DNA of 64,000 nucleotides from Diphasiastrum complanatum (taxonomy: Eukaryota; Streptophyta; Lycopodiopsida; Lycopodiales; Lycopodiaceae). This document shows, one piece after another, positions 32,793 through 45,960 of the stretch (its first letter is position 1; each line of letters begins with the position of its first letter). The stretch is from positions 57,184,806 through 57,248,805 of the forward strand of contig CM055101.1 in assembly GCA_029204225.1 (NCBI GenBank). The letters are read 5' to 3'. The translations under genes were made by a program, and so were the position numbers. The notes under the pieces are model-generated. The model saw nothing but the letters and a program-made list of their open reading frames with translations. It searched no databases and had not been told where the DNA came from.

Positions 32793-33091
32793 TAATCCAT
32801 TTCTAAATAGAGATACAAAAAAAAAAAGATACAATCATTTTACAGGTAAACAACCCGTTTATGGAGTTTTTATTGATATCAATATAGATTCTTACAATCA
32901 GGTTGTGTCCATAATAGTATAATATTGGAATACAATTTTCTATATTGATAAAAAGACATGATGATTGGAATGTATTTGTTGATAATGAATATCAGTGTTC
33001 TTCCATAAATGTGATCGTTTCGTCAATATCTCTGCATTTGATCTCGATCTCATGTCTTTTACGTACCTGCATAAAACTAATACAAACTGAG

Positions 33092-35360
33092 TTACAATAG
33101 ATATAGAGATTGTATTAGAAAGTTTTGATTGAAACTATTCATAAAGAATCGAGTGTTTATAGTTACTTGCGAGTTTACCATTGAAAACGAATCTGAAGTA
33201 TGAAAGTACATCATTTTGTAGGAGCTATAGTTCCTGCCTGATGTAATTTGGCACCAATCTTCTTCCACCTCAACGCATGTCAAAATGACATCATTGTATA
33301 TAATTTCATATTTTTTGGTTTTGAATATCCACTGGCTTCCAAGCCTTGATCGAGTGCCACCCATTTACCTTTATTTTTTTTTCCAACTTTGATAATGGAA
33401 GCATAAGCTCAACATTTGTTTTTCAATTTGATAACGGAAGCAAATGGAAGACATTTTAATTCTGCATTCTATTTCTCCATCTAATCTTTTGTCGCATCCT
33501 TCATCCATAAGTTCAGATAATAATCTATCTGATAGGTTTTTGCATACAAACATTGTTGAGATTTTGTGTACATTGACACTTGAAAAGAAATCCACAAATA
33601 TATTCAAGAAAATAAACCAACCAATTTGACTGTTTTTGGTCCCGTGCTTATCTTTAATGAATTGTTTACATCATCATATATCTTGCAACAAAATGATTCT
33701 GAAACTGCAACATCTGGTGCAATCCATTCATCACTTTCAAGACTAGGTAATGGAATTGGGACTATTTGTCCAAAATTTTCTTTTGTATAAGGAATGTACA
33801 TTGATTCATAAAAAAAGATCCCACTGTCAACTAGATCTTTTGTAGTTCTACCTCGATATTGCAGCTGTCCAATATCAGTGTGAATAACGTCTAACACACC
33901 TGCTAGAGATCCACTAGGCTCCCATTCATTTATGTTGGATGGATATAAATCTACAAGAAGATAATGATCAGATTGGCAAGTTTGTTGGATTTATTTCCTT
34001 TACTCTCCTAAATCCCATTTTATCTGCCTCCATTCATGCTGCATGTTTACTCGCGTTGTTGCGAAGTCTACATATTAACATGCAAATTTTCACAGGCGAA
34101 GAAAAGACGAAAGAATCGCGGCACTATGTTTTTAGACGTGTTCTGGTGACAACCAACGTTCACCTCAGCAAAGGCTGACGTCGCACCCTTTTCAATCTCA
34201 CCCCATGCAGCTGTGCTAACAGACTGGACAATGATTGCAGCCACCCACGATCTCCTACAGACAACACAGCCACCCTGTACTTTCTTCATCTGCACACCTG
34301 TAACAATATGTATATATACTGAATACCATTTGCGTATTCAATTTGATGATTGAAGATCAGAAGAGGAGAGTGTATGTAAATTAGCATCAGAAGCTTATAA
34401 GAGATATAGACAAAGTAGTTGTGCATTGATTCTTTATTGTTAGTATTAATGTTTCATTCCTTCACATATCGAAATAAGCTTCGTAGAGCATGCGATTTCG
34501 TTTGCTATTGTCTTGTGCTCTACCACATTCTTGACATGTATACTTGATATACTTAATCTGATAACAATGTTCAGATTTGTGTTAATATTGATATGCTTAC
34601 TATTCATTTTGTCTGACTTTTCTGATAGCTCATTTTGGTAATTTTGCTCATTTCTGATTGCACATTCACAACTAATTATCAGTCGAGCCCAGTCTAGCTC
34701 TTCGCGAATCATTTGCGACACATAATCTGTCTTGTTGTTCACGGTAAATTATTCTTCTCGTGCTTCATTCATTAATGTTTGGCTGCGTAATCAAGAATGA
34801 CCGTGATTTCCATCACTAACGTTCTGTTCGTTCTGATAGCTGTAGTCATGCTTACGAAGAGAGTCGTATAACTTGTTCCGCTGTGCACGAACACTTTCTA
34901 TTCGTGTTTCATTTCTCGTTCGTGTTCGTCTTCCCTTTTGAGCTAATTTTCATTTCTCACACACGACACCCTCTTTTTTCTCTCTCTCTTAAATAAGTTT
35001 ACTATTAGATATTTATGAATGACAAAAATCTAAATATCAAAAATATCAATACTCATAGTGAACCTGATGGTTGAATCCTTGCACATTTATCTCTGAATGC
35101 ATATATACATGTTGGACTAGAATTTCAGAAATAGATTTTCCAACTGATGATGTTCTGAAATCCAAAATTTTGGCCTTCCAATAAGATCGAAATGATAGTT
35201 TTGACCTTTTGCTTTTTCGAAATGCTCCTCTTGATGCTGGATGCATCAAAACCCAAGAGTTTTTTGAATATTTTCTTGGCACCCATAATTCATTATCATC
35301 TGTCTTGTTGAATAGAAGCACAGAGTCGATTGAGGAGCATGGCTTTCTTGATGGCGCCAT
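33092..35360 (-). pseudogene. Gene X, copy B
   Basis: Near-identical counterpart of 9291-11560 with the same segment order (first ATG at about 35360; GQIVPIPLPS segment at 33897-33604). Differences are single substitutions, for example Trp to Cys in the LSELMDEG segment near 33500 and Leu to Ile near 34190. No function recognised. Confidence 0.45.
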
Positions 35361-35823
35361 TCGTAATGTGCATGCAAAAATCTGAAACAATGAGCTATGA
35401 ATCTAAAAATTTGCGTAGACAAAAAGCCATGAATCTGAGAAAATGTGTTGGCTTAAATTTGAAACACTGATCTATTTGGCGCCACGAATTAACTCTGGTT
35501 AACCCTATTAATTATGATTTGACAATGCATATACATTAATGGTACATCGATTTTCTCATCTCAACCATCTGTCATATTCATTTTCAATATTTTTGGGTCT
35601 CTTCGGGTAGTGATGAGCTGGAAGGGCAGACCTCATCAATCAATAGCATTTTCACTTGTTGCCCGATGAAACAACAATATATTTTAAAAGTTTTTATTTT
35701 ATTTATGTTTGGAAAATTCTACATTACGTAGAACCCCGATTTCAACGTTTCAATTGTTCCACATGACAACGAAAATAAAATAAAAAATGAAAAAACATCT
35801 TTTTCAAAGGCCCTCTTCGGGCC

Positions 35824-36027
35824 CTAAGTTTCTCTAATGCTAATTTTTATCATGTGTTGAGCCCTTTTGGCCCTCTTGTCATACCTTATTTGATCTTGTT
35901 GTGTTGCTGGCCTCTCCTCCAAACCTACAACAATATCCAAAACATCATTCATCTCAAGAAGTGATTTCATCCTCACTTTCCACAATGAATAGTTAGCTGA
36001 GGTAAGCCTATCATTGGCTTCCAACAT
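35824..36027 (-). pseudogene. Copia gag N-terminal remnant (copy B)
   Basis: Identical in translation to the remnant at 12024-12227, with the same PBS and LTR upstream (36637-36648 and 36649-37297). Confidence 0.8.
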
Positions 36028-36636
36028 GACTCAACTTGATGTAGTGATGTAGCAATGACCTGATCCTCTCTTTCAACCTGTTTCAATGCACAAAGGACTC
36101 CTCTAAACAACAACAAATGTGTTCAAAAGGAAATCACAAACATATAAAGCTTCTCAATTCTCTTGTAGCACTTATACCAAGCAAATCAACACATAGAATA
36201 GTGAAATCTTGATCAACCTATGATCTATCCTCAATCTAATGACTCTTGCCACATCCTAAGATTGAAACACACTCAAATGAAGCTCAGTAACCTCACAATG
36301 TAGAGATCCAACAAAATTAGAGTTTTGACAAAATCAGAAAAAAAATTGATTATTTCAAAATCTACATGCAATTGTAAAACTTGATATGCAATCTTGTAGC
36401 CACCACTTAGGCTTTTCCAATGCTCTAAAAATTGGCCAGATTCAACAAGTAATGTGGCGGAAATCGGAATTGATTAAGAATATAACCCTATTTAGCATTT
36501 TGATCTAGAAAAGATCCAATCTACATATGCAAGGAACTCGATTTTGGGGTAGAATCCAATCTAGCATGCTCTAGTATTGATATCTTCTCCAAATCATTGA
36601 TAGTTGTGAATGCTTCCTTCATAATTTGAAACACAA

Positions 36637-37297
36637 GCTCTGATACCATGTGAGGAATTCCAGATGATTAAGATCCAAAATGTTCCTTTGATCTTTGAGT
36701 AGAAAGACAAGCAAATCACCAATTTTGCCAATGTTGGATAAACACTATGAATGAGATGCAAACTCTAATACCTCTTGATCAAACATCAATCAAAACATAA
36801 AATAATGTTGATGTCTATACAAAAACAGTAAGCTACTGTATTTCACACGTGTGGATCTGAAAATAGCAATTAATGAACATTCTACACATAGAATTGCAAG
36901 ATATCACAAGTATAGTGCACCAATGGATAGTAGAACTCAAGAGAACCATGTATAAGCATGAATGAGATAAGAGAGAGAGAATGTCCTCTCTTCCCATGAG
37001 TTACATCCTTTTATAACAGGTCCAAACCTGAATTCAAACTTTGGTTTTCCTCCATAATGAAAATCATACTATTTTTGTAACTAGATTCAATGTATCTACT
37101 ACTCAAATTGAATCCCTCCAAAACTCATGTTCTATAATTTTCCACACTTTTTACAAGTGTTTATTCAACTGCTTTTAGACTAGTATAACTTTAAAAAGTC
37201 AAACTCTAAGTCTAATATGAAAATTGACCTCAATTGTGTACTTGGCAATTTATCAAACTATAATCAATCTTGACTAAACTAGTTGAAATTTCTCACA
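36637..37297 (-). mobile_element. Copia PBS and 5' LTR (copy B)
   Basis: Counterpart of 12837-13497 with an intact primer site (36637-36648) and the LTR at 36649-37297. Differs from copy A by isolated substitutions. Confidence 0.7.
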
Positions 37298-37496
37298 TGT
37301 CATACATGCAAATCGAAAGGATAGTGTTCAATGCTAAGGAAATCTCTTTTGAGTTATCCTCAAAAAACTTGCATTTTATAAAGCTTTTCAATTGTTTAAA
37401 GTGTTCTACTCATAAAAAGGTTCATTTACTTGTCTAAAAAATGAGTATTTAAAAATACCGGTTTAAGAAAACTTGCCACGGTTTTAGAAGTGGAAG

Positions 37497-37902
37497 GGCC
37501 AGCTTTCGAATCGTCAAAAATATTTAACAAAAGAAAAAAAACAAATGCAGACTAAAAATCAACAAATCTATATTTTTTATTGTGAATTGGGCACTCATCT
37601 ACAGACTTGAAATCATTATGTAACTTGAACATTCTGTCAAGCTTAGCTTTATAGCTATGCTTGTCAAGTGCCACCAGGTCCTGATATTGAATCATGTCCT
37701 TATTCTAAAATCTAAATAAGAGAGTACTGATCAGAGACTTAAATCTGAGATAAATCTCAAAAAATGCTTCCACACCAGGATCCTCAATAACAGAAGGAAT
37801 AAATAAAAAAAAAGAGAAAAGAAAGGATTTGAAATACTCTAAATTATCACTAATACCAAATTCATGAAAAACAGAAAGCAAGCTAGAATCGAAATTAGAC
37901 AT
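37497..37902 (-). pseudogene. Gene Y, truncated (copy B)
   Basis: Counterpart of 13700-14105 with the ATG at 37902. It reads MSNFDSS (Asp as in copy C, where copy A has Ala), so it is slightly closer to the ancestral sequence. Same internal stop and same 3' truncation. Confidence 0.5.
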
Positions 37903-38266
37903 TCTGAGCAAAAAATACAAATGTGAAATTTCCAATATTGCACTCAAGCGCAAAATGTAGGTCAGAGAAGAATCTCAAGGCAATGTGCGCTCCGGTCATC
38001 CACTTCCTAAGATCTACATAAAATCTTACAAATGAAAGGGAATTGGGAGCATAAAGAGATATAAGAACCTAGGGTATCGGATCCGAGCACGTGTACAAAG
38101 ATCAGAAAAAAAAAAGATGTAAGACGCGCTTGAATGCGATACCAGACTATGCAGTATTGGTTCTAGGCGCAAGATAGTCAACGGAACGTAGACAGTGGAA
38201 TGGGCGCACTTGAAATTGATATCCGGATAAGAAATCAAAAATTTGCGTGAAAATCCACGTCAGAAA

Positions 38267-38554
38267 TGACCTATTTATAAAAAAAATTTGCACGTGTGGA
38301 AGAGTTTCAAAAGGACACGTGTTGTCACATGATTGGTCATTAATATTCCGTCGTATAGACAATGATTGATCTGACGACTATCACGTGCCAAATGACACAT
38401 GTCAAAATCTGATTCGTGCACGTGTCCCGACCCATGTGGCCTCATAATCGAGTCATTATTATCAGTACGAACAATCAATGTGGACCAGTTAGATGCCGAC
38501 ACGTGTCATCATCCATTTTTTGCACACATGTGAAAATCTCCTGTATATACACCC
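38267..38554. promoter_or_regulatory. Bidirectional G-box promoter (copy B)
   Basis: Counterpart of 14470-14757 with five intact CACGTG boxes (38291, 38316, 38382, 38419, 38500). The extra one at 38291 is CATGTG in copy A. Both TATA boxes are retained. Confidence 0.75.
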
Positions 38555-38852
38555 TTGGAATTTTTATTTTTTTCGTAGAATTTTTGGTTTTCGCTCCCAA
38601 TATTGCTCTCAAGCGCGCTCTCTCTTCGCAAAATACTCCACCTTCTCACCGTGCGCTCGAGACTGATACTGTTGTGATTCCAATATCACTTTCAAGTGCA
38701 ATTCTCATATTCTCTATCTATCTTGTGCTCGAAACCGATATTCAGTTCTGGTATCGATCTCAAGCGTCTTTTGATCGCAAATTCTTTTGTTTTCATTCCC
38801 TGTGCATGGATTCAAACTTTTTTTTTCTAGTTTATTTATTTTTATTCTAAGA

Positions 38853-39232
38853 ATGATGGCTAGGACCAAATCTACTGCCCGTGTCATAACCATTGTACAG
38901 CCATCCCATGCCTGTGTTCCCTCTGGTACTGGCCGTAGACGTGGTAGAAAGTAGGTCTGGCTGAGGGAGATAAGAGATCAACTGAACTGTTGATCCCTAG
39001 GGCTCCTTTCAGCCGATCTATCAAGAATGTCACTCTGTCACTTGGGCTAGATCTTCGTTTTGCCGTGACAGCCATGCAGGCCTTACAAGGTGCTATAGAA
39101 GACTTTTTGGCCCAATTTTTTGAGGATACCTGTCTTTTGGGAATGCATGGTAAGCGTGTCACCATCATGCCAACAGATTCCCATCATTCTCAGAAGACTT
39201 TGGGATCGTTATTCTGGTCTACATGTGGATAA
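38853..39232 (+). pseudogene. Divergent histone H3 (first part of HU), element E2, copy B
   Basis: Counterpart of 15056-15435 with the same tail, stops and frameshifts. Amino-acid differences from copy A include Tyr to Ser after FSR and Val to Leu before RF; the resulting LDLRF is closer to canonical H3 (TDLRF). Confidence 0.85.
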
Positions 39233-40122
39233 CGCCAACACCTCTAGAGACTTGCCTCTGAATAGAACAAACTTGTCGACCACCTCTAGGAGGACAAAGA
39301 GACAGCCTGAAACCAAGAAGGTTGGATCTCGAAAGCCAGTTGTTTCTCTTCCTCCTTGAGTTATCCCTATGAAGAGACCTCGCATGAGGTTTGAATCAGA
39401 TGTTGGAGAATCTGATTTAGACCAAGAATCTCTCTCTCCTCCTCATGTTATTCGTCCAGCTCCTCAGAAGGTTTCTTCACCAAAAGTGATGATTACCCAA
39501 GAGGAGCTCGACAAAATAACCGAGAAATCTGTAAATATTATATCTATTTCTCTTTCTGCTCCTGTATATAATCTTGTTGTCAAATTTCCATACGATCCCG
39601 CTCAAGTTTTTTTTTTATTTTGACCATTATAATCAGTACGAGGCCCACTTAGCTAATAAAATTGATCTTCTTGGCAATTATTTTGATTTCTTTCTTCCAG
39701 ATTCACATAGAAGCTTTAGATTAGGCCCCAAATTTTGTGCCGAGCTTAAAGATAAAACACCAGAGATTACAGATGTAATAGTAAAAGCCGAAGGATGCTT
39801 TTTGTAGGATAGTATTAGTTCTGATTCTCATGGTGTAGTTTTTGTTGTTAGTCCATTTTTTATGGGAGCAATGAAGACAAAAGAAGCCAATTTTGATAAG
39901 GCTGTATATCTCATCGAATGCAATCCAGTGGCAAAATATTTGATTCCATATGAGAATAAGTGAGGATTGCTCGTTTGTTTTTGTTGCTTTAATTTGGATT
40001 GTTGCAGTCGGCATTGCTTTAATAAGTACGGATTTATTGATATTTGTATTTTGATTGTTGTAGTCGTCATTGGAGCCTGAACATTCTTTCTGTAAAGATT
40101 CTATGTGTAAAAGTAAACTCAG
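39233..40122 (+). pseudogene. HU linker and truncated Ulp1-like domain, element E2, copy B
   Basis: Counterpart of 15436-16325. The donor reads GTGAGG and the second acceptor is TTGTAG instead of TTGCAG. It is truncated at the same point, so the truncation predates the segmental duplication. Confidence 0.7.
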
Positions 40123-43100
40123 TTGTACTACCATCGAAACCATAAACAACATCCACAAGTAACAGCATCCACATAAAGCAAAGAGCTCACAAAGCAAAAG
40201 CATCTTTAATACAAAGAGAAACTGTTCATATACAAGCGAAGGTCCCCTTTAGCATGGGGACGCCATGTGGCATAGACCTAATAAATGCATGAAATTCACT
40301 ATTGGTGTCTACGTGGCATTTTAGCCTATATATAGGTAAACTCCCCTTATTGACCCGAGACAAGCCCCCGGGCTGGCTTTTCAACTAAAGCCTACCAAAC
40401 TGAATCAGTACATAACAACTGTTAACTACACTAAAAGTCCAATCACAGTTGAGCTTACTAACTCTAACTCCCTCTCTCAAGCTCAAGTATGATTTAAGTA
40501 TCAAACTAACTGTACACTTATTACAGTATCACATTTGAAGCTTTCATAAATAAATTAAATCAAATCTAAGCTCAAATGTGATAAGAGTATTCGAATAAAA
40601 ATGTGTAGCCATGTCCTGGAGTGTCCATATTGATCATATGCAATTTTCTTGCTACCTGTACTCGACTCACACTCAAGTACACAGTCAAAGCACTTGACTT
40701 CACAAAGTATCAACCAAACACCATGCTCTCAACAAGAGTCTGCCACACTCTTAACTTGACTTATTCACCATCCAACTTGAAACACAAGTGGACCACGTGA
40801 GACACAAGACTCACACTGAGGAAACCTCACTGCCATCATGAGATTGTCATCCTCCACCTTACTAGGCTGACATCCTATCAAACGCTGACAAGACAACCTC
40901 ATAACGCTGATAACAATGAGCGACTATGGCTCAACTTGAGAAAATCTTACTTTCACTAAGATTATACCCTCACTAGAAAATCAACTAGTAGATATGTCAA
41001 CAAGTCACTGAGCATCAAATGAGTACTTTGCTTTTTTTTTCAGTAGTAACCAATTAAACTCCAACTTAGATCTACGTCTAGTCACAAAAGGCTCAGAGTC
41101 TAATGACAAAGTCACATGCAAGCAATCACATTCATGCAACCAACGCGAATGACAAACATATCAGCTGATGATCACTACTTGTTGAAGAAGATATCCTCCT
41201 GTACCATACACCTTTTTCATAGGTAGATCCACTACTACAATACCCATGCATCCATAGCTCCATGCACCTGCCCTGAGATATATTCGAATGCACCATGTAC
41301 CTCCCAGAGATACATCCATGTCCAAGTGTCCCATCCAAAACCATCCATTCCACTTTGCCTTGCCTTGCCAAGCTACATTCATCCTTCATGCACCAAGCAT
41401 ACATGTCCTCCAAAGACTTTGATTAATCTCGTACATCTCATGAGCTTTCTCCTATAGGTTACATGCTTTGATTAGCATTCACAAAGAATATGGATCATAT
41501 ATCAACTTGTACTCTTCACAAAAGAACAAGCTAGCAAGCTTTGACCTATAAGTCAAGTGGTCTCTCTTTCCATAGAATCCAAGTCACCATCAAGGCATTC
41601 TGATCATGAATTACTAAGTTCCATAGCACCACACATATCCTGCTTGTTGCTTCTTGTTACCAATTTTCCACTTTGGCTTATCCAGCTGACTTTACCATTG
41701 ACATCCTTCACCTTGTGACCGCCATCATTGCATTGTCGCCAATAATAAGCCAGTGTAAATGTCTCTCCAATTGTGACATTTCTTTGCAAAAGCATGTGAA
41801 GCAACCACAACCACCGAATCTGACAATGCCATTGTTGATTCTCACCTTGAGATGCCGCTCCAAGTGTCCCTGACCTTGGTAGGTTCTAACTTCCAAAAAG
41901 TTGAACTAGAAACCTCATGCCATTTTACCATATTCACTAGCATAACTTGGCATAATTCCCGGATCTCACCTATAATTGGTTTCCCTCTCTCAATTCTTGC
42001 CAATCAAGAGTTCCACGATGCCTCATTGCAACTTGATCGCATTTACTAGCTTTCTCCAATGCAATATTTCGCCCTTTCCGCTCTCCCTCACAATATCCTG
42101 TGCTTATGCTCGTCAAAACCGCTTGAGAACCGCTTTAGAGCTCCTTGGCTATAGGCACACGCCTTTTTCCTAGCCTGCTCCGTAGACTTTTAGCAAAAGA
42201 TTGGGCTTAATTTAGCACATAGGTCCAATTTGAATTTCAGGGTGAAGATTTTTAATGAAATATGAGCCTCATTTGCCCTTTAAATCTCTTCATGGCCCCT
42301 TCAAAGTTCATCTAATGGCTATATAGGATCTTGTGGCCCACATTGCTCATGATCATCACCGTGGATTCACCTCTTCATTGATCGGACGACTATCAGAGAT
42401 CTAGAGCACTGATCTTGAGCCCTGGGTCCGCGGGTCCCTTCAATACACTATGGGCCTCATTCCTGTGGGACGCGCAATACCTCTTGGGTCTCCTCTCTCC
42501 TTCTCTGTTCTCTTTGAAGCTTTCAAAGCTCCCTCAGCTATGGTTGTCTGCTTGCTGGAATCCAATCCATACGCTTCCCTCCTCCACGGCCAGTCATGGC
42601 CTCTTGGCTGCTAGATCGTCCTCCTATTGCATCCAATTTTGGATTTTTACAGCTCCCAAATTGATATTCAATAGCGCGAGATCCGTGGGTTCTTCCCATA
42701 ATACCCTAGCTGCATTGTTCCATCACAACTTCATAGATTGAATACTCTTGGATGGGAGCATGGCTGACCACGGCCACCTAGCCTCCTATTAGCAGTATTA
42801 GGGCACCCAGTTGTAAGTTTTTATAGAAGATCCATCATTTTTATGATGGCTTCATGGCTGAGCCTGGCTTCTTATGATGGCTTCATAGTTGAGCCTGGCT
42901 TCTTGTAGTCATCATCCTTGTACCAGGGTGCCCTACTGTACTTCTTATAGATCCAAAAACACCATCCTATAGAGAAAAATCCAAGCTTTTTGCTCTGTAA
43001 ACTCCGGTCTGCAAGGACTAGACTTTGTTGCATATATTTGGAACTCCCTTCCATTCAATTATTGAGAATCGAACCTCCACAGCTACCCCGGTTGTCCAGC

Positions 43101-43410
43101 AACCTATCCCAATTCTTGTTTGCAACAAATGGCTCCACAATTCACTAAGAATTGCCTCCGTTATGAGCACTTTTCCGTCAGCTGCCTCATAGCCTTGCTA
43201 TGAAATTTTCTTTTACTTTGATTCTATGAATTGGCTTTGTAGGTAGGTCGTCAAAAAATGGAAATTAATTTGTTGGAGTTATAATTGTGATTGTTTTTTC
43301 ATAACAACTCTTTTTGCCTAATGTTTAGTTCATTCAAAGGGCACAGTAAAAAAATCAAAAAGTTGATATTCCAATAGACTCATAATTTTATAAGCTCTAT
43401 TTTTTTGTAG

Positions 43411-44065
43411 AAACTTAGTTTGGAAATTGAAGCTGACAATCATAGATATAAATTATTATCTAGCTTCAAGAGCCAAGTTGGAGACTTAGAAAGTCACAGT
43501 ACCATAGTGATACAAGATTATGAAGAATTTCATGATTTTCATGTTTTGGATTTAGCACATATGGATATGATTTTAGGCTATGAATGGTTATTTAGGAAAT
43601 CTCCTTATATTGATTTCAGAAAACATGTGCTCTCACAAAGAGGGGGATAGAGTATTTACACTTTTTGGTAACAAATACATACATCCATTTGGAATGGTTT
43701 ATGTAAAGGAAAATTCTGACATTTCACAATATGATGTTTATTCTTTGTTTGTCATGTCCATTTTGGATATTTTCTTATATGTATCTAAATAATTGTAAAA
43801 AATTTAAGTTCCTACTTCAATGAATCTAGATATGGAACAAACAGAAATAAATGCAATCATAAATGAATTTCAAGATTTATTTCGAACAGAAGTACCTCAT
43901 GGTTTATCATCTTCTAGGTCAATAGACCACATGATAAAGTTGATTTCAGGTGAGTAACCTATCTTTAGACAACCATATTAGTTTTCTTAGATAGAGGAGA
44001 TATAGATTACTAATCAAATAAAAAATCATCTTAAAATGGGACACATACAACCTGATAAGTTGTTA
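43411..44065 (+). mobile_element. Ty3/gypsy protease-reverse transcriptase scrap
   Basis: The frame at 43420-43650 ends with MDMILGYEWL....YIDFRKHVL, the pattern of the gypsy retropepsin C-terminus (MDVILGMDWL...ID). A later frame (about 43820-44060) reads INEFQDLFRTEVPHGL and RSIDHMIKLISG, then the broken remainder of the RT entry motif. This is the usual gypsy order (protease, spacer, start of RT). It is cut by stops and lost after about 44065. It lies just right of the segmental duplication border. Confidence 0.8.
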
Positions 44066-44069
44066 TGCT

Positions 44070-44950
44070 TGTTGTTTTTATTAAAGGAAAAGAAGATAGA
44101 AGCTCTTGAATGTGTGTTGAGTACAAGGGATCGAATAAGGCATTTTGAAAAAATCATTGGCCATGGCTTTCCATTATACCTAACGTATTGCTACAAAATT
44201 TCTTTTATATGAAATGGCACAATTATGTTTGTTTAAAGATAGACATGATTGAATGAACTAGATGTGTAAGATGCATTTACTACAAACAAAAAACAACAAA
44301 ACACATTCGTAATGTATTATTTACTATGAACAATAATAAACATGAATTTATTACACTTCATTAAAAACAATAAAAAATACATATTATTTTAGAACAATTT
44401 TGGGGGACATGCTTGTGAAATATAAATGAAGAAGGTAATTGTTGTAAAATGGGAGAAGAGAGGAGAGGCTAATAGAAGGGCCTCTTCACATGAGGTGCTT
44501 GGCCCCGTAAATGATGAAAACAGTGGGACGGCGGGCCTCTGCCAGGACCGGGTGAGGATTTGGGTGAGGATTGATCTTTGCATGCTGGAATCAGTCATCC
44601 CACGATCCTACTTTGCTAGGTGCAGATTTGTTGCAGCCAGGAGTAGATTTGTTGTTGCCAAGTGCTCATTTACTGCTGATTTGTTGCAGTCATGAGCGTA
44701 GCATTGGTGGCAGGCCAACCCGGGGAGCCCGAAAACCCTCCCTGAGGAGGTGCGTGGCCATATCGACCCAGCGGCTGATTTTGTCAAGAAGGCCGAAAAT
44801 CGTTGGCATCAAGAACTGCCGGGTTTTGCACATGCAAAGAAGCCCTAATGCTGGAAGAAACCTCTCAAAAGGTAGAGAAAGGCCCATAATTACTTATGCC
44901 AGTATTGCTGTAAAGGGGTGAAGAGAGAAAAAAATAAAAGCCCGGGATGG
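44070..44950. other. Unrecognised stretch upstream of HSP copy 3
   Basis: Two overlapping open frames (44426-44695 and 44571-44921, plus) are GC-richer than the surroundings but show no domain and overlap out of frame. Nothing else recognised. Confidence 0.4.
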
Positions 44951-44952
44951 AA

Positions 44953-45068
44953 GAAAGCTCTAGAAACTTAGAGAAAGAGGAATGTACAAGATTTTTCTAG
45001 ACCGTTCTTCGACCTCCCTTTCTACTCTCCCCTCGCACCTCACGAACATACATTTTTCTCTATATATT
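44953..45068 (+). promoter_or_regulatory. HSP copy 3 promoter: two HSEs and TATA box
   Basis: GAAAGCTCTAGAA (about 44953-44966) matches the HSE position of the other two copies. A second HSE-like run, TTCTAGACCGTTC (44995-45008), lies closer in. The TATA box CTATATATTTC is at about 45060-45068, about 225 bp before the ATG. Confidence 0.68.
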
Positions 45069-45291
45069 TCACAAGCCTTTCTGGTTTTCCTCATTCTTCC
45101 ATAGCTTGCACGATATCAGTGACTTCGTTACCAGCTATCTACAGCTACGCGGTTATAGTAATCGATATAATCTCTACATCGCGGATTCTCAATTGTTCGA
45201 TCAACTCGCGATCGACGGACAATCTTGGAAACCGCAAAGTACGGCAATTCATTTCTGAGAAGGAAGCTCGTTTTTTCGTTTTTAACTGGAT

Positions 45292-45960
45292 ATGGCTTTG
45301 ACACCATTCTTCTTTGGTGGAGATCAAAGTATTTTTGATCCCTTGGATAGATTTTTTGAGCCTTCAGCTGACAGAATTCCTCTGTGGGACAATGCACCTT
45401 CTCGACGGTTCGCACAGGATGTGAGCGCCATTGCTAGTACTCGAGTTGATTGGGTCGAAACCCCGGAGGCTCACATTTTCAAGGCCGATCTACCAGGTGA
45501 TTCATTGTTCCTGATCTTAGCATACATCTCAAGGCTTTGTGCACACAATTTCGAATAATGTTCCTCAACCTGGCTTGTTGCCAGAAAATCTTCATACCCG
45601 TGCTCTCCTTATAGTAGTTCTTGTTCGTTTTCTCTGATTCATCTGATCTGTATTCTAAATCTATTGAATATGTCTTTGTTTTGGATTTCAGGGTTGAAAA
45701 AGGAAGAAGTAAAGGTTCAGGTGGAAGATGGACGCACGTTACAGATAAGCGGAGAACGCAAGAAAGAGGAGGTGGAGAAGACGGACAAGTGGCATCGGGT
45801 GGAGCGTACACAGGGCAGTTTCTTGCGACGCTTCCGGTTACCAGAGAATGCGAAATTGGAGGAAGTGAAGGCCAAGGTTGAGGACGGCGTCCTCACCGTC
45901 ACAGTTCCTAAAATTGAGAAACCCAAGTCCGAAGTGAAGGCCATAGAAATTTCTGGCTAA
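45292..45960 (+). CDS. Class I small heat-shock protein, two exons (HSP copy 3)
   Basis: Oriented opposite to copies 1 and 2. Exon 1 is 45292-45496, the intron is 45497-45691 (195 bp, GT-AG) and exon 2 is 45692-45960, giving 157 aa. The extra residue lies in the N-terminal arm ([11 protein letters not shown] against [10 protein letters not shown]). The alpha-crystallin domain holds [19 protein letters not shown] and GVLTVTVPK. The C-terminus is KAIEISG, the textbook class I ending. The intron position is identical to that of copies 1 and 2, so the three share an intron-containing ancestor. The frame is intact and the HSE-bearing promoter is good, so it is probably functional. Confidence 0.94.

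Noticed and set aside
44426-44921. Two overlapping plus-strand frames upstream of HSP copy 3
   Set aside because: They overlap out of frame, show no domain or promoter, and have no counterpart elsewhere in the window.
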